Positions 22,015-35,383 of a stretch of DNA of 64,000 nt are shown here, piece after piece (the stretch's first letter is position 1; the number at the start of each line of letters is the position of its first letter). This DNA is from Microvelia longipes. Its lineage: Eukaryota; Arthropoda; Insecta; Hemiptera; Veliidae. Made by a program: the position numbers and the translations under genes. The stretch lies in the NCBI GenBank assembly GCA_018340805.1, contig JACMZG010001913.1, forward strand, positions 42,765,846 to 42,829,845, given 5' to 3'. The notes under the pieces were generated by a model. That model saw nothing but the letters and a program-made list of their open reading frames with translations, was not told where the DNA came from and did no database searches.

Positions 22015-22620
22015 TTCGCAGGCACATGGTTGTTGCCCTTCTAGTTCTCACCAATCTCATCAGTTCCTCTAGCATCACCAGACTCTAGCTAAGCTCACCG
22101 CTCTGGCCAGTCCAGTGCTACCCAACAAAGAACTCTAGCACCCAGATGTCAGCGTGCACAAACTCATTCTTTAGCCCTGACCTGGAAGTCAAAGCTCCGC
22201 AGTGCTATTAGGAGACGTCTGTCTTCAAGAACCGAGCACTTTGCTCCTAGTCACTTACGTTATTCGTGTCGCCGCCATCACTTTCACTGACTAAGTTTTC
22301 GGACATACAAAGGCTCAGTATATCTTTCCGACCTTCAACTCCCCCAGCCCGTAGAACATTAACTTTTCGTGAGCTGGAGACAACGGAAACGTGGATCCAG
22401 ACTTGTCTCAGATGAAACTAGATCCAACCCCGCATTTGCGTATTAGTAGCCAAGGAAGCCACGTAAAACCTTGGCTGGGTTCGCCGGCCTTGAATTCAAG
22501 ACCTCCCGAGTGTTCGGTACAAGGGATAACCTCATATTGAGGTCCTCTCCTGGCTGGATTTGAACCCTCGACCTCCAGGTCGAAAGGCGAGCGCTCTACC
22601 ACTGAGCTTCCGGACTCGGT
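22015..22620 (-). mobile_element. tRNA-derived composite repeat, copy 3 with head
   Basis: On the minus strand a tRNA-like head (22614-22552) is followed by about 540 bp shared with copies at 7590, 14430 and 63620: ATGAGGTTATCCCTTGTACC, GTTTTACGTGGCTTCCTTGG, GGATCCACGTTTCCG and GAGACGTCTCCTAATAGCAC. It ends with an AGAGCGGTGAGC-type block and CTAGAGGAACTGATGAG. The order of tRNA head, then a long unrelated body, is SINE-like, though the body is longer than usual and no A-rich tail is seen. The 64-codon frame here is not a gene. Confidence 0.75.
22552..22614 (-). other. tRNA-like SINE head (A and B boxes)
   Basis: The minus strand holds an A box AGCTCAGTGGTAGAGCG and a B box GGGTTCAAATCC with spacing like a tRNA. 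The acceptor and T stems do not pair well, so I do not call a functional tRNA gene. It is the likely Pol III promoter of the composite repeat. Confidence 0.7.
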
Positions 22621-23089
22621 AATAATATTATTGAGTTTGATTAAGTTAGTGCTTTTATTATATTTTGTAATTTATGAACGTTTTTCTTTTTATCTAATTT
22701 ATGCTTTTCGCATGACTCGTGTATTTTTATACTCTTACGATTTGTTTATTGCCTTATTTAACTAATTTTCTTTCTTATTATATCTAACTTTAACTTGATC
22801 ATTCTCTTGGTCTAGAGCGAAACGTTACATTAAAATAATACCAAATTAACCCGTGTCTCATTAGTAAGCATGATACAAAACTTAACATAGTAACATGCAA
22901 TGTTAACAACATGATATGTTAACATTGCTACAACTACTCTATTTAGTTGTAACATGTTTGCTCTCATTTTTAATTTAAAACTTCACAAGGTTTGTATTGT
23001 AATTAGGTAAAAATTAATTTTATTTTCCACAATTAAACCGTCGTTGAATACGAAAAGCTTGATGTTAGCAAAAATGTCTGAAACCAGGA
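22621..23089. other. No recognisable feature
   Basis: AT-rich sequence with a short ACATG/CATGTTAAC palindrome near 22905. No gene recognised. Confidence 0.5.
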
Positions 23090-23290
23090 CCTCTTGTGAT
23101 TTATCCGCTACAGGTGTTTTCAAGACCAGTAAATGATTTTCACAAAGTTGTCTCTGTGTGTGGGTTATCATCGTAACTCCCAGTATATTTATTTTTATGT
23201 GTATAAAAATCAATTCTTAGGTCTAGTTGTGCTATCCAGAAAATAATTTTTTACGACGCCTTAAACTTGCAAAAATGACAGTAAAAATTT
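23090..23290 (+). repeat. Distal fragment of the 5S-bearing element
   Basis: GCTACAGGTGTTTTCAAGAC, ACAAAGTTGTCTCTGTGTG and GGTCTAGTTGTGCTATCCAG match, in order, 45535-45690 and 38465-38560. The 5S segment is absent. The 76-codon minus frame is a shadow. Confidence 0.6.
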
Positions 23291-23410
23291 TAAAAATTTA
23301 TAAATAAACATTGCATGAAAAACAAGTTGCATCAAGAATAATGCTAATAGTCCAAGAGCATTTTTTATTACTACAAACTATTTTTTTTTTAATATACCTT
23401 AAGTTATTAA

Positions 23411-23890
23411 GAAAAAACAGTCTGCCTAACCAGAGTCGAGCTCTTCATATGATTGCGCATGCTCAAAATTTTATATAATTGCACTAATTGCAGTTTTGTT
23501 GCAATAAGTGCTTCTCAGTTGGTCGAGTACAAAACATGAAGAGAACATTTGGTGATCACTATAAAATGAGTGTTTAATCATCAAATTACTAAAACCAAAG
23601 TTATGGCTCTTCAACAACACCAATAAAATGGTTAGTTCATGCAGTCAGCGAATTTCATTGAAAAATTGGCTTTTTGTCATAACTTTAGTAGCAGTTATCC
23701 GATTTAGATGAAAAAACACTCGTTTTATAGTAAATTTTATCAGCCTTAAAAATGTGATCGTCATGTTTTGCACAAGACCCACAGGGAACCACTTATAGTA
23801 GAAAACTGCAATTTGTGCGATTTTATAACATCTTGAGCACGCACAATCATATAAAGGGCTCCACTCTGGATAGGCAGACTATGTTTTTTC
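23411..23890. mobile_element. Fold-back element, full copy
   Basis: The outer arms are AACAGTCTGCCTAACCAGAG (from 23416) and its imperfect complement at 23865-23885. An inner pair, ACTATAAAATGAGTGTTTAA and AACACTCGTTTTATAGT, extends the symmetry, so nearly the whole 480 bp is one imperfect inverted repeat. It lacks coding sequence. A truncated relative lies at 11020-11530. Confidence 0.75.
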
Positions 23891-24790
23891 TTTTATAGTA
23901 TATTTTCAAGAAAATTCCTACTATTGTCATACTATTTTCAATTAATTTAGTTTACTTTAAAATGCTTCATTTCGGATTTACTGCAAATTGTATATTTTAT
24001 TATCGCGTTTAGTTCCTGCGAATGGTCTAATCTCTTTTTTTTAAGGTTCTATAATCATCATGCTATTTACATAAAAGGGATATACAGTTAGTCGATAGAT
24101 TATTTGATATTGTATTTCTTAACGTCCCATCAAGTGTATAAATCAAAAATTAACATTCTTCTGTGCCCCCATCGTTCTTACAAACTATTTTAACTTAAAG
24201 TCTAAGAACCACAATTTTTACATTTTTGTGGTCTTCATTTTAACCATAAATATTGTTAAATCAGAAAATATATTCAACATTGACTAAGTGCTTTTCAACC
24301 ATATTCTTTGTCAAGTACTTCAGGTATCTGCCACCATGATTCGCCTAAATACGATATGCCTTCCAATCCTTAAATCCATTCTAGGGTGATAAAGTTTGTT
24401 CTATTAGGTGAGCGCTCTTTATACAGTTACTATTTTGGTAAACTCTCTAGAGAATTTTGTAATCATAGTCAATACATAGAAATATTTCCATTTCCATAAA
24501 ACTGCCGTAATATGGCTAACACTAGGAAAGAAACTAGTGAAGGATTATATTACAAACAAGTAGAGACCAACTAGCCTCTCTTGGGAAACACCCGATCCCT
24601 ATTCTCCTCAGCTGGTCCTAAGGGCTTAGACCTTTCGACCTACTCTAAACTACAAGTATACCTTCACTAATATTTTAACCTCTATCCATGCAAGAAAATA
24701 TTTACAGCATTTGCTAAAATTCTATTGGTAACTATTTAGAGTACCAGAGGGATATTAAAAGGGATGCCACCTTTTTGAGCCCCCGGTATG
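23891..24790. other. No recognisable feature
   Basis: AT-rich sequence without recognised coding, RNA or repeat signals. Confidence 0.5.
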
Positions 24791-25010
<220 letters not shown>

Positions 25011-25860
25011 ATACATGCAGAATATTATGCCAAGAAATTATTGTATATTTAATTAATTATCAAATTAATATTTTGTCAAGTTTTCCGTCTAAAGCATTAA
25101 AAATCTAACGCGCTAATGTTTTATCAGAATAATAAATTATTAATGTAGCACCTAATGTTTTTATGTTGATAAATTATAAAATCTTTATTTTGAAACTTTA
25201 AACAAGCAAATTATATATGACAATAGATAACAATTAAGCAAACATAATAAGAAGAAGTAAAATAGATAAATAATAAAAAATGAGCACAGAAAAACAACAA
25301 ATATTGATAAATTATTGTATAAATCAGTTAAATATATATTTTAAAACTTCACAATTCTTTATGTATTTTGAGGTAGTTAGATTAAAGGATTTCCATATTT
25401 CTTGTTTCCCTGGAAAAGTTGATAAACTAATTACATGATAAATGGTCCAGCAAGGCTTTTAGAAATTCTACACAAAAAACTTTTAAAGTAAAATTTCAAA
25501 TAATATATATGTATTTAAGTAATACATAAAACTTGACTGCCATAAGACTTATATTTTATATATAACTAAAATATTTTACAACTTTACTCAACATTACTCT
25601 GGTTGATTCTAATTTACCTTATTAAATGCAATATAAGATTTTTATATTTCACCAAAATTTTACATTTTGTAAAAAAAGGCAATTATGTTAAAAACATTAC
25701 AGCCCTAAAAATTCATGGGATACAAAACCTGCAACCATTTCTCATTCCAACTTAATATTATTTACTTAAAAACTTAAACCGACTTGGACAAAAATATAAA
25801 TAAGAACAAGTTAACTTGTATTTTGCTTTTTAGCTAATTTGTTTTAAAAAGAAACCATTA
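25011..25860. other. No recognisable feature
   Basis: AT-rich sequence, no recognised signal. Confidence 0.5.
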
Positions 25861-25863
25861 ATA

Positions 25864-25922
25864 AAGTAGGTAGCTCAGCGGAAGGTAGACCCAAAAGTCA
25901 GAAGTCCGTTCATAACTCCCTG

Positions 25923-25930
<8 letters not shown>
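25864..25930 (+). other. Degenerate tRNA-like SINE head
   Basis: GGTAGCTCAGCGGAAGGTAG resembles a tRNA D arm and A box; CGTTCATAACTCC, 30 bp later, resembles a B box with changes. It runs straight into a (TA)n tract. A weak relic. Confidence 0.4.
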
Positions 25931-26475
<545 letters not shown>

Positions 26476-26499
26476 TTCATGTATTCTTATATATATGTA

Positions 26500-26830
26500 T
26501 TTGTCTATGTCAATGAGCTCTACGATATTTGCTGAGATCAGTATGAGGGTAGTATGAAAGAGAGACCTCTGTCCTTACTGGACCTGCTGTCCCAGACAGG
26601 AAGGACAAAAATGATTGTTCACAAAATGTTTCCATGCAACAACAGTGATGCAAGCAGCCCCACTAATGAGAAGGACCTCGAAGTGGTCTTCTTAAAGTCA
26701 AGGACATTTCAAAATTAGAGAGACCGATTGTAGCTCAACCTGCTGGAAATTGGCAATTGCTGCCTATTTTTCAAGTGTCGCACTTGCCAAGTAACTTAAG
26801 TATGACATTATCGCCAATGAGTAAAAAGAA
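26500..26830 (+). repeat. Diverged copy of the (TA)n/hairpin element
   Basis: The order matches 32100-32400: TACGATAT, GAGGGTAGTATGAAAGAG, GACAGGAAGGACAAAAATG, then a GACCTCGAAGTGGTCTTC block. The TATA box of the younger copies is not kept (TATGAAAGA), and the ORF after the ATG differs. Confidence 0.6.
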
Positions 26831-27117
26831 GGTTTTTTGACCTTCATATCTTTTGATTACTGTACATATTTACACGTTTATATGGTCCTATAAACATATA
26901 CATATAATACGTACATGGCCTTTCGCTATGGCCCTTTTAGGGTCTTAAATAGGCCGTTTAATAATAAAAACAAAAGTAAGACGAAGCAATAACAATGTAG
27001 CTACGGAACACAGCGGCTGAGAGTCGATTTTTTTGGTGACTGATTAACTGAGTCATTAATAACGTATTTTTTTCGAAAAGCACAACTAACTGACAAAAAA
27101 TTGGTACCATGTTTATG

Positions 27118-27190
<73 letters not shown>

Positions 27191-27193
27191 TAT
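27118..27193. repeat. (TA)n microsatellite
   Basis: Pure TA tract with two AA/TT breaks. Confidence 0.95.
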
Positions 27194-27939
27194 GAGGAGA
27201 AAAGTGAAGAAAAAACTGTTGCCGCAGAGCTGTAGCTCTAGGCCCCCGGTTTTGTAATAAAAAATTTCTATTTAAAATTACTAAAAAGTATAAAAAACAG
27301 GTAATTTTATTCATTTTAAATTAAAATCATTTTCTGTCTTAAAACTTTTTAATATTAATAAAAGAATATTATTAACAGCCGACTAAAAAAAAAAAAGGAG
27401 AAAATGTATAAAAAGAAAATAAAAGACTTTAAAACAAAAAATGCTGTAAAAATCTAATTAAATTACAATATTAGGGGAAAATCCCAAAAAGGCAGCTAAT
27501 TCTATAATCTTTTTTATTATTGTTTTTACTTTTTCTTATGTTTAATTTTTCCTCTTTTTTTGTCAAAAAGTTTTGTGCTTTAAACTTATAAATATATAAT
27601 ATTTGCTTTTACTTTTGTATGTCACTTCTTAGTTAGAAATATCAATGAAGTAAATAATATAAATAAAAAAAATAAATTTTTTATTCCACAATGGAAGAAA
27701 TTTTAGGCAATGATGAACTCATTATTTAAAATCTTTTTAATTTCCTCCTTGACAACGAGTTCTTTAACGAAATATAACCATCTCTTAATAACTAAAACCT
27801 TTTTAACTAATTTTATAGAACTTTAAAGCATTTTTAGGATAACTAATACTATTATGCACTTATAAATGCGTAATATAAATAAATAAAACAAATAAATAAT
27901 ACACAATAAACAATATATTAAATGAAATAATAAACAAAA
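27194..27939. other. No recognisable feature
   Basis: A/T-rich with several homopolymer runs; no coding or repeat family recognised. Confidence 0.5.
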
Positions 27940-28625
27940 ATTCTGGCGCGGTGGTCCGCATGTCGGGCGAATTTCCTTTGGATGCGTGTTTCCGTGCTTT
28001 TTACATTATATAAGTTTACAACTACTAAATAAATAATTCCGGCGCGTGGTCCGCTGTCGGCGAATTTCATTTAGAATGCGTGTTTCCGTGCTAAACAACC
28101 CATTTCTTGCTTATGCAAGAACCATGCCCATTGCGTGGTTCTGGTTCATGCTTTAGAACCTAAGCAGTTACTCAATTGTCAAGCATTGCTCGTAACTCAT
28201 TTTGTCTGTATTTTACCAAAGGAAATGCGCATAACTATCCAGTTGGTTGCACAAAACTATGCCTCTAAAATTAGAAGTACGCACTATTATTTGCACTAGT
28301 TTAAAGCTTAGTCAGTTATCTTTAAAGGTTTTAGCGCATTTCCTTTGGTAAAATACAGACAAAATGAGTTACGAGCAGTGCTTGACAATTGAGTAACTGC
28401 TTAGGTTCTAAAGCATGAACCAGAACCACGCAATGGGCATGGTTCTTGCATAAGCAAGAAATGGGTTGTTTAGCACGGAAACACGCATTCTAAATGAAAT
28501 TCGCCCGACAGCGGACCACCGCGTCGGAATTATTTATTTAGTAGTTGTAAACTTATATATGTGAAAAGCACGGAAACACGCATCCAAAGGAAATTCGCCC
28601 GACATGCGGACCACCGCGCCAGAAT
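27940..28625. mobile_element. Long inverted repeat element, about 291-bp arms
   Basis: Left arm 27940-28230 and right arm 28334-28625 are almost exact reverse complements around a 103-bp loop. Each arm itself holds two direct copies of a sub-block with GGGCGAATTTC and GCGTGTTTCCGTGC. Diverged members lie at 62105-62470 and at 13765-13930 plus 15235-15425. It has no ORF. Arm similarity is far higher than between family members, pointing to arm homogenisation or recent formation. Confidence 0.85.
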
Positions 28626-28639
28626 TATTTTCTAGTTGT

Positions 28640-28890
28640 AAACTTATATTAGGTGAAAAAAAACGATAAAAAATTATTGTCCCTACTAGGATTTGAACCC
28701 AGGTACTCTGGGTTTGAGTGCTCGCATCCAAAGGAAATTCGCCCGACATGCGGACCACCGCGCCAGAATTATTTTCTAGTTGTAAACTTATATTGAGTAA
28801 AAAAAACGATAAAAAATTATCGTCCCTTCCAGGATTTGAACCCAGGTACCCTGAGTTTGAGTGGTCGTATTGACTCCGGACCACTGGCAT
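28640..28890 (-). repeat. Two direct repeats with tRNA B-box-like motif
   Basis: On minus, GGGTTCAAATCC (a perfect Pol III B box) occurs in both 28680-28720 and 28825-28865, each followed by GACAATAA or GACGATAA and ATTTTTTATCG. The unit also includes the end of the neighbouring inverted repeat (GGACCACCGCGCCAGAATT). The 118-codon minus frame with repeated GSNPGRD is this repeat translated. Confidence 0.6.
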
Positions 28891-29360
28891 TCAACTCAGA
28901 GGCCCAAAAAAACATTGAAAACGACACCCTACTCGAAATTTATTTTTCAACGACCGTAATTTTGGTTTTCTATAATTTTTGTGGTTTTTTCGACTTTTTG
29001 GTCACTTAGAGTGGTCGTATCGACTTCGGATCGGTTCCATTCGATTCAGCGCCCAAAAATACATAGAAAACGACACCCTACTCGAAATTTATTTTTCAAC
29101 GACCGTAATTTTGGTTTTTGGTAATTTATAATGGTTTTTTGGACTTTTTGGTCACTTAGAGTGGTCGTATCGACTTCGGACCGGTTTCATTCGATTCAGC
29201 GCCAAAAATACATAGAAAACGACACCCTACTCGAAATTTATTTTTTTTTCGACCTAAATTTTGGTTTTTGGTAATTTATAATGGTTTTTTGGACTTTTTG
29301 GTCACTTAGAGTGGTTGTATCGACTTCGGACCGGTTTCATTCGATTCAGCGCCTCAAAAA
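28861..29360. repeat. 150-bp satellite, about 3.3 units
   Basis: GTGGTCGTAT, or GTGGTTGTAT, starts at 28861, 29011, 29161 and 29311, an exact 150-bp period. Units share GAAAACGACACCCTACTCG and TTTTGGACTTTTTGGTCAC. Confidence 0.9.
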
Positions 29361-29389
29361 AATAAATATTGACCTTTTTCGCGGCAAAA

Positions 29390-29570
29390 AATATTAACCC
29401 CTGAATTTTGCCGATTTTTTTGAAAAATTCGCTGACTCAGCAAACCGGGTTAATGACGTCACAAAAACCTGGTTTTCAATAGGGTTCGTGTCCTCCAAGG
29501 TTGATTTTTGTACCAAGTTTGGTTAAAAATATTAATCCGTTCGAAAGATAGAGTGTTTACAAGAAAGTGT
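29390..29570 (-). repeat. Distal fragment of the 5S-bearing element
   Basis: CGCTGACTCAGCAAACCGGG, TTAATGACGTCA and TGATTTTTGTACCAAGTTTG match C4 at 20300-20395. The TGACGTCA site is conserved at 29454. Confidence 0.5.
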
Positions 29571-29579
29571 CTAGAAATA

Positions 29580-29724
<145 letters not shown>

Positions 29725-29744
29725 TCTCGCGAAACGTATTTTTT

Positions 29745-30070
29745 CGTCATTAGGGACCTCTGAAACGGATTTGTGTCGTGGTCCGAGGTTCGAATTCCGC
29801 CATGACGCCTATCCCATTAGCCGAATTTCCAAAGGAAATTCGCTAAAACACTTACACAATATACTTGTACCAACCCTGTATTTATCTTATATTTAGTTTA
29901 CCTTTATTCTATATTTAATTTACTTAATTTACTTGATTTATCATATTATGATATTTAAGCATTTTGACCTGCTCATCAGTGTAGTTTTAGTCTATTTTAT
30001 CTGTTTGTCTATATAGAAGAGGTGCTGATGACCTTAGTTTAAGCACCTTAATAATAAATAAATAAATAAA
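29745..30070 (+). mobile_element. tRNA-headed SINE
   Basis: The head 29745-29807 has a 6-bp acceptor-like stem (CGTCAT with ATGACG), a B box GAGGTTCGAATTCC and a degraded D arm. The body runs through CCCATTAGCCGAATTTCC. The tail is AGGTGCTGATGACC, TTAAGCACCTT, then AATAAATAAATAAATAAA at 30050-30070. Head, body and A-rich tail fit a SINE. A body fragment is also seen at 2899. Confidence 0.7.
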
Positions 30071-30134
30071 AAAAAGTAAGTTTATATTTAAAAAATAAAT
30101 TTGAAAAATATATTCTTTGTAGAGTAAGTTATTA

Positions 30135-30325
30135 ACCAATTATTTGTAAAATATATATTTGTATTACAAATTATTTGTAAAATAAATTATTTACAAATTT
30201 TTTGTAAAATAAATTATTTACAAATTTTTTGTAAAATAAATTATTTAAAATTTTTTTGTAAAATAAATGATTTACAAATTATTTGTAAAATAAAATATTT
30301 ACAAATTATTTGTAAAATAAATTTA
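30135..30325. repeat. AT-rich minisatellite, 27-bp-like units
   Basis: TTTGTAAAATAAATTATTTA recurs about seven times; units are partly palindromic (TTACAAATTATTTGTAA). Confidence 0.85.
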
Positions 30326-30379
30326 AATGATTGATTCTTAGTTTTTTTTCTTATAAGAATATTAGAGAAATAAGTGAGG

Positions 30380-31365
30380 TGCAGGGTACCTCGGAACCCT
30401 TACCTCTTCATATCGGTTTTGCTACGTTTTTCCTCACTATTTCGGACTCGCTTTGCGCGTACTCAGCATATAAAAATAACCAATTATACTGGAACACGCC
30501 TTCAGACTTCTTTCACTCATCCTCAAAAAGTACAAACATTTGTTTAATTTCCAGCGGTCACCCGTCCAGGCACCGACTTCGTTCGATGTTGCTTATTTTT
30601 TTTGATTTAACAAAAACCATAGATATACATCCTGTATTAAAAAACAAACATAGTATACTTAAATAAAAACAGATTAATTACACTAAAATCCTATATTTTT
30701 AATATATAATAATTAACTAAGCATTCGACTAAGAATTAGTCATCATCAGAGTTTAGCAATATAAAATATAAAATAAAAAATTATAGTTTTACAAACTACT
30801 TCATATTGCACCTTGGTATGGATTAGTCGAAAACTTAGTTAATTATTATATATTAAAAAAATATAGGACTTTTGTGTAATTAATCTGTTTTTATTTTTTT
30901 TTTAAGTCTACAAAATGAAACTTTTTAATATGTATACTTATTATTACGCAAAGGGATACATTTGTTCCGAATTTCAACTTAATTGAATTCTTTCACGATT
31001 TTTAACGATATCTTTAAAAACGTATTCAAATTATTCGATAAAAATTGAACTAATGCTGATACAAATGCTAACCTAAAAGTTTTATCAAGCTAAAATTGTT
31101 CAAACCATATTTTCCGAGTTTTTTTTTTTTAATTTTTCGATGTGTATATTGCATTATATTTGTGGTTAGTATAGTGAAATAAAAAAACATTTGTCGGATA
31201 GTACAACTAAACCTAAGTATTAATTTTTGTACTAAGTTCCAACTCTGTAACAAAATACTCAAGGAGGTACAATAAGGTACAATAATTAGGACAACCAACT
31301 TAGTAACAAGAAGGTACAAAAAACTTATTAACAACTACTCAGGAGGTCTTTATAATAATAATAAT
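30380..31365 (-). mobile_element. 5S-rRNA-bearing TIR element, copy C5, interrupted
   Basis: On plus it begins CAGGGTACCTCGGAACCC. The 5S-like segment, on minus, is 30595-30551 (box C region GGACGGGTGACCGCTGG). A MITE at 30661-30896 splits it, and the element resumes at about 30900 to the distal ACTCAGGAGGTC near 31340. The 111- and 88-codon frames are shadows. Confidence 0.7.
30661..30896. mobile_element. MITE with about 50-bp inverted arms
   Basis: AAATAAAAACAGATTAATTA at 30661 and its complement ending at 30896 continue as matching arms (TCCTATATTTTTAATATATA). It sits inside C5, so it is younger than that copy. No ORF. Confidence 0.75.
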
Positions 31366-31586
31366 ACTATTTAATTCTATCAATAAAAATACAGATAAGT
31401 ACATTAATATTCACTATGCTATTTTTTTATTATGAAGAATAAGACTATTTTTAGCGAATTTTCATAATGAAAATGACGCTTATGAGGTTGTTCGGATGAC
31501 GGAAGTTGAGGGTGGGAGTGAGCGGAATCGGTTCCTATTGGCTTCCCTGATAACAAAAATATATGTCGAAAAAAGTTAATATATAT

Positions 31587-31782
<196 letters not shown>

Positions 31783-31911
31783 GTATGTAAGAGTTTCTAC
31801 CCTTTCGTATGGCGAACGATAACTCTCGAAGGCGTTCTCAAATTGAAACGAAACTTTGCAAATCGCGAGATGTTGAGGAGGTTACGAGGCCTATTGTTTA
31901 TAAAAAAATTG

Positions 31912-31940
31912 TGACGTCATCAATCAAAGTTATGACGTCA
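31912..31940. promoter_or_regulatory. Paired TGACGTCA (CRE/ATF-like) palindromes
   Basis: TGACGTCA at 31912-31919 and again at 31933-31940. The same pair is in the duplicate at 33471-33478 and 33482-33489. They lie about 230-250 bp upstream of the TATA box at 32167. The consensus is the classical bZIP site; activity is inferred only. Confidence 0.55.
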
Positions 31941-32166
31941 TGAAAAAAAAATTTTTTTGAAACTTGAAATGGCTTTAAAACAAGGTATTTCGTGTTTAGG
32001 TAGACGGCTAGCTGAATCGATTAAGACCAATTTCAGCTTAATCGAACCATCACAAATGGCGCAATCGGTATACATATATATATAATCTTGTATATATGTA
32101 TACGTCCAGGTCAAAGACTTGTACGATATCTGTTGGGTTTAGTAGTGCTAGAGGGTGGGGATATAG

Positions 32167-32174
32167 TATAAAAG
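32167..32174 (+). promoter_or_regulatory. TATA box (TATAAAAG)
   Basis: A consensus TATAAAAG 60 bp upstream of the ATG at 32234. It is conserved in the duplicate near 33715 but not in the older copy at 26.5 kb. Confidence 0.5.
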
Positions 32175-32233
32175 ATGGACCTCTACCTCTTGCTCCATCC
32201 TGGTAAGCCTCTGTCCAGAGAGACAGGACAAAA

Positions 32234-32404
32234 ATGGCTTCCACTAAACCACGCCGAACAAAGCAGGCCCGTAAAGCGGAAGAACCTCAAAGTAGTCTTT
32301 ATATGGTCGAAGTCATTCTAAAACGATTGCGACCGGTTTCAGCTCAATCAGACAATCCTAAGATAGATGGTTCACTCCCGAGTGTAGTAGGAACACTCAA
32401 TTGA
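32234..32404 (+). CDS. Small basic ORF of unknown function (56 codons)
   Basis: ATG at 32234, stop TGA at 32402-32404. The N-terminus is very basic and includes KPRRTKQARKAEE. RTKQ followed by ARK recalls the histone H3 tail (ARTKQTARK), but the rest shows no histone fold and the likeness may be chance. No domain, signal peptide or membrane segment is seen. A TATA box sits 60 bp upstream. The duplicate at 33783 lacks one A early in the frame and ends after 28 codons in another frame, so the reading frame depends on which copy is right. I do not assign a function; low confidence that it is translated. Confidence 0.3.
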   Translation: MASTKPRRTKQARKAEEPQSSLYMVEVILKRLRPVSAQSDNPKIDGSLPSVVGTLN

Positions 32405-32870
32405 CAAGTTTGTGTTCATGATTTAAGTTGGGGGTCTATCACTAGAGTCTTGATTAGCGCTAGTAGTAAAAATATATACTATTTCTACTAGATTGTGCTG
32501 TAGTATTTTTTTTTTAAAAAACAAACAATTGCCAATCGTTTAGTAAAATAAAATAAAAGTAAACAAAGATCTAAGTAAAAAAATATGTGACAGTTTCACG
32601 CTGTCACCACTAGACTGTACTACTTGAGCCTCCTGCATCACATCAACTATTTTTTTTTTAAAATCTTTGAGTGCCAAAGATTCTTTAGAGCCATCTATGT
32701 TAATATTGTTTATCTATGATCCTAAGTGACGGAAACGGTATTTTTATTTAAAAACAAAAATCATGAATATATTTTTGTTTATAATGCTTGTTAGTTTTAA
32801 TATTATAGCATACTATTAATAATAAAGTATTAATAAAATCTTAATTAGTAAAAATCAAATTTGTGAGAAA

Positions 32871-33001
32871 GCCTCTCAGGCCCGCGAAGCGGGCCTGTGT
32901 GGAGAGGCTGTGAAAATTAACAAAGAACAATAATGAAACAACAACAATGTGCGTCGGCCCACGGGGCCTCCCTGTGGCCGCTTCGCGGCCACAGGGAGGC
33001 C

Positions 33002-33002
<1 letters not shown>
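32871..33002. repeat. Two GC-rich hairpins
   Basis: 32871-32908: GCCTCTC and AGGCCCGC pair across a GAA loop, with a short bulge. 32964-33002: a perfect 17-bp stem with a CTTCG loop, including CTGTGGCCG and CGGCCACAG. They stand out against the AT-rich surroundings. Confidence 0.85.
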
Positions 33003-34592
<1,590 letters not shown>

Positions 34593-34730
34593 TTTGATTA
34601 TATTTTTATTATATGATTTAAAAAAAATATATATTGGGCAAAATATAATCTTATTTTATAATTTACTCGTATACATCACATTACTTATTGATAAGAGCCC
34701 TCAGATTAACATCTATAGATTAACACATGG

Positions 34731-35383
34731 CTAAAATCAGTTGACAGCGTGGGAAAATAGTGTTGAGGAACCATTAACTACGTACACAAAGCGTATTTAA
34801 CAGGCGATCGTATTGGATACGTATGCAATACGGTCAACTAATTTCACGGTTTTTACAGAGTATTTGTTTAGTAGATCGAGTGAGATTACGTGATACGTGA
34901 TCCTACCAAAACATCGCGTCTTTTTTGTTGTGAAGGTTCATTTTTGGTTATAAGGAAGTTTAAAACAAAAAATATATTTAATTAAATTGTGATTTCTTTG
35001 CATAATAATGAAGTTACACTAAAAAAAAAATATTCCAAATTTGATCAAAAACGGTAATATTGAAGTTATATTGAAAGTTCGACGAGAAGGTTACCTGTTA
35101 AATGCGATCGTCTCTAAAGACATGCAGTGAATATGGGGGATCCATTTAGATTCCATCTCCCTAGTTCTATCCCTTCCGCATGGTTCATACAGCTAATATT
35201 ACCGTATTGAGAGATAGTATCCCATACGATCTCTAGAATATATCCATCCGCGGATCTAGAAAAGTGTGTGTAAACGTACTACATGAGGTAGGTCCGATTT
35301 GAAGTGGTGAACATTGTTTAACATCCAAGAATAACTTATAAGTTTACTAGTTTTATTTTCCCACGCTGTCAACTGATTTTAGT
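34731..35383. mobile_element. Non-autonomous TIR element, about 650 bp
   Basis: Terminal inverted repeats of 29 bp, 34731-34759 and 35355-35383, are perfect or nearly so (AATCAGTTGACAGCGTGGG and its complement). Subterminal blocks with GCGATCGT occur near both ends (34804 and 35104). There is no transposase frame. Flanks show no clear target-site duplication, so the superfamily is unassigned. Confidence 0.8.

Noticed and set aside
22408..22602. 64-codon minus frame containing a functional tRNA or gene
   Set aside because: The A and B boxes are good, but the acceptor and T stems do not pair and the sequence continues into a dispersed repeat body. A SINE-like head is the better reading.
28534..28890. 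118-codon minus frame with duplicated NNSGAVVRMSGEF blocks
   Set aside because: The duplication reflects the DNA repeat carrying a tRNA B-box-like motif; no protein family is recognised.
32871..32908. Rho-independent terminator or bacterial REP element
   Set aside because: The hairpin is strong but not followed by a T-run, and nothing else in the window is bacterial.
34731..35383. Assignment of the TIR element to Tc1/mariner or hAT
   Set aside because: The flanks show neither a clean TA nor an 8-bp duplication, and no transposase is present, so no superfamily is named.
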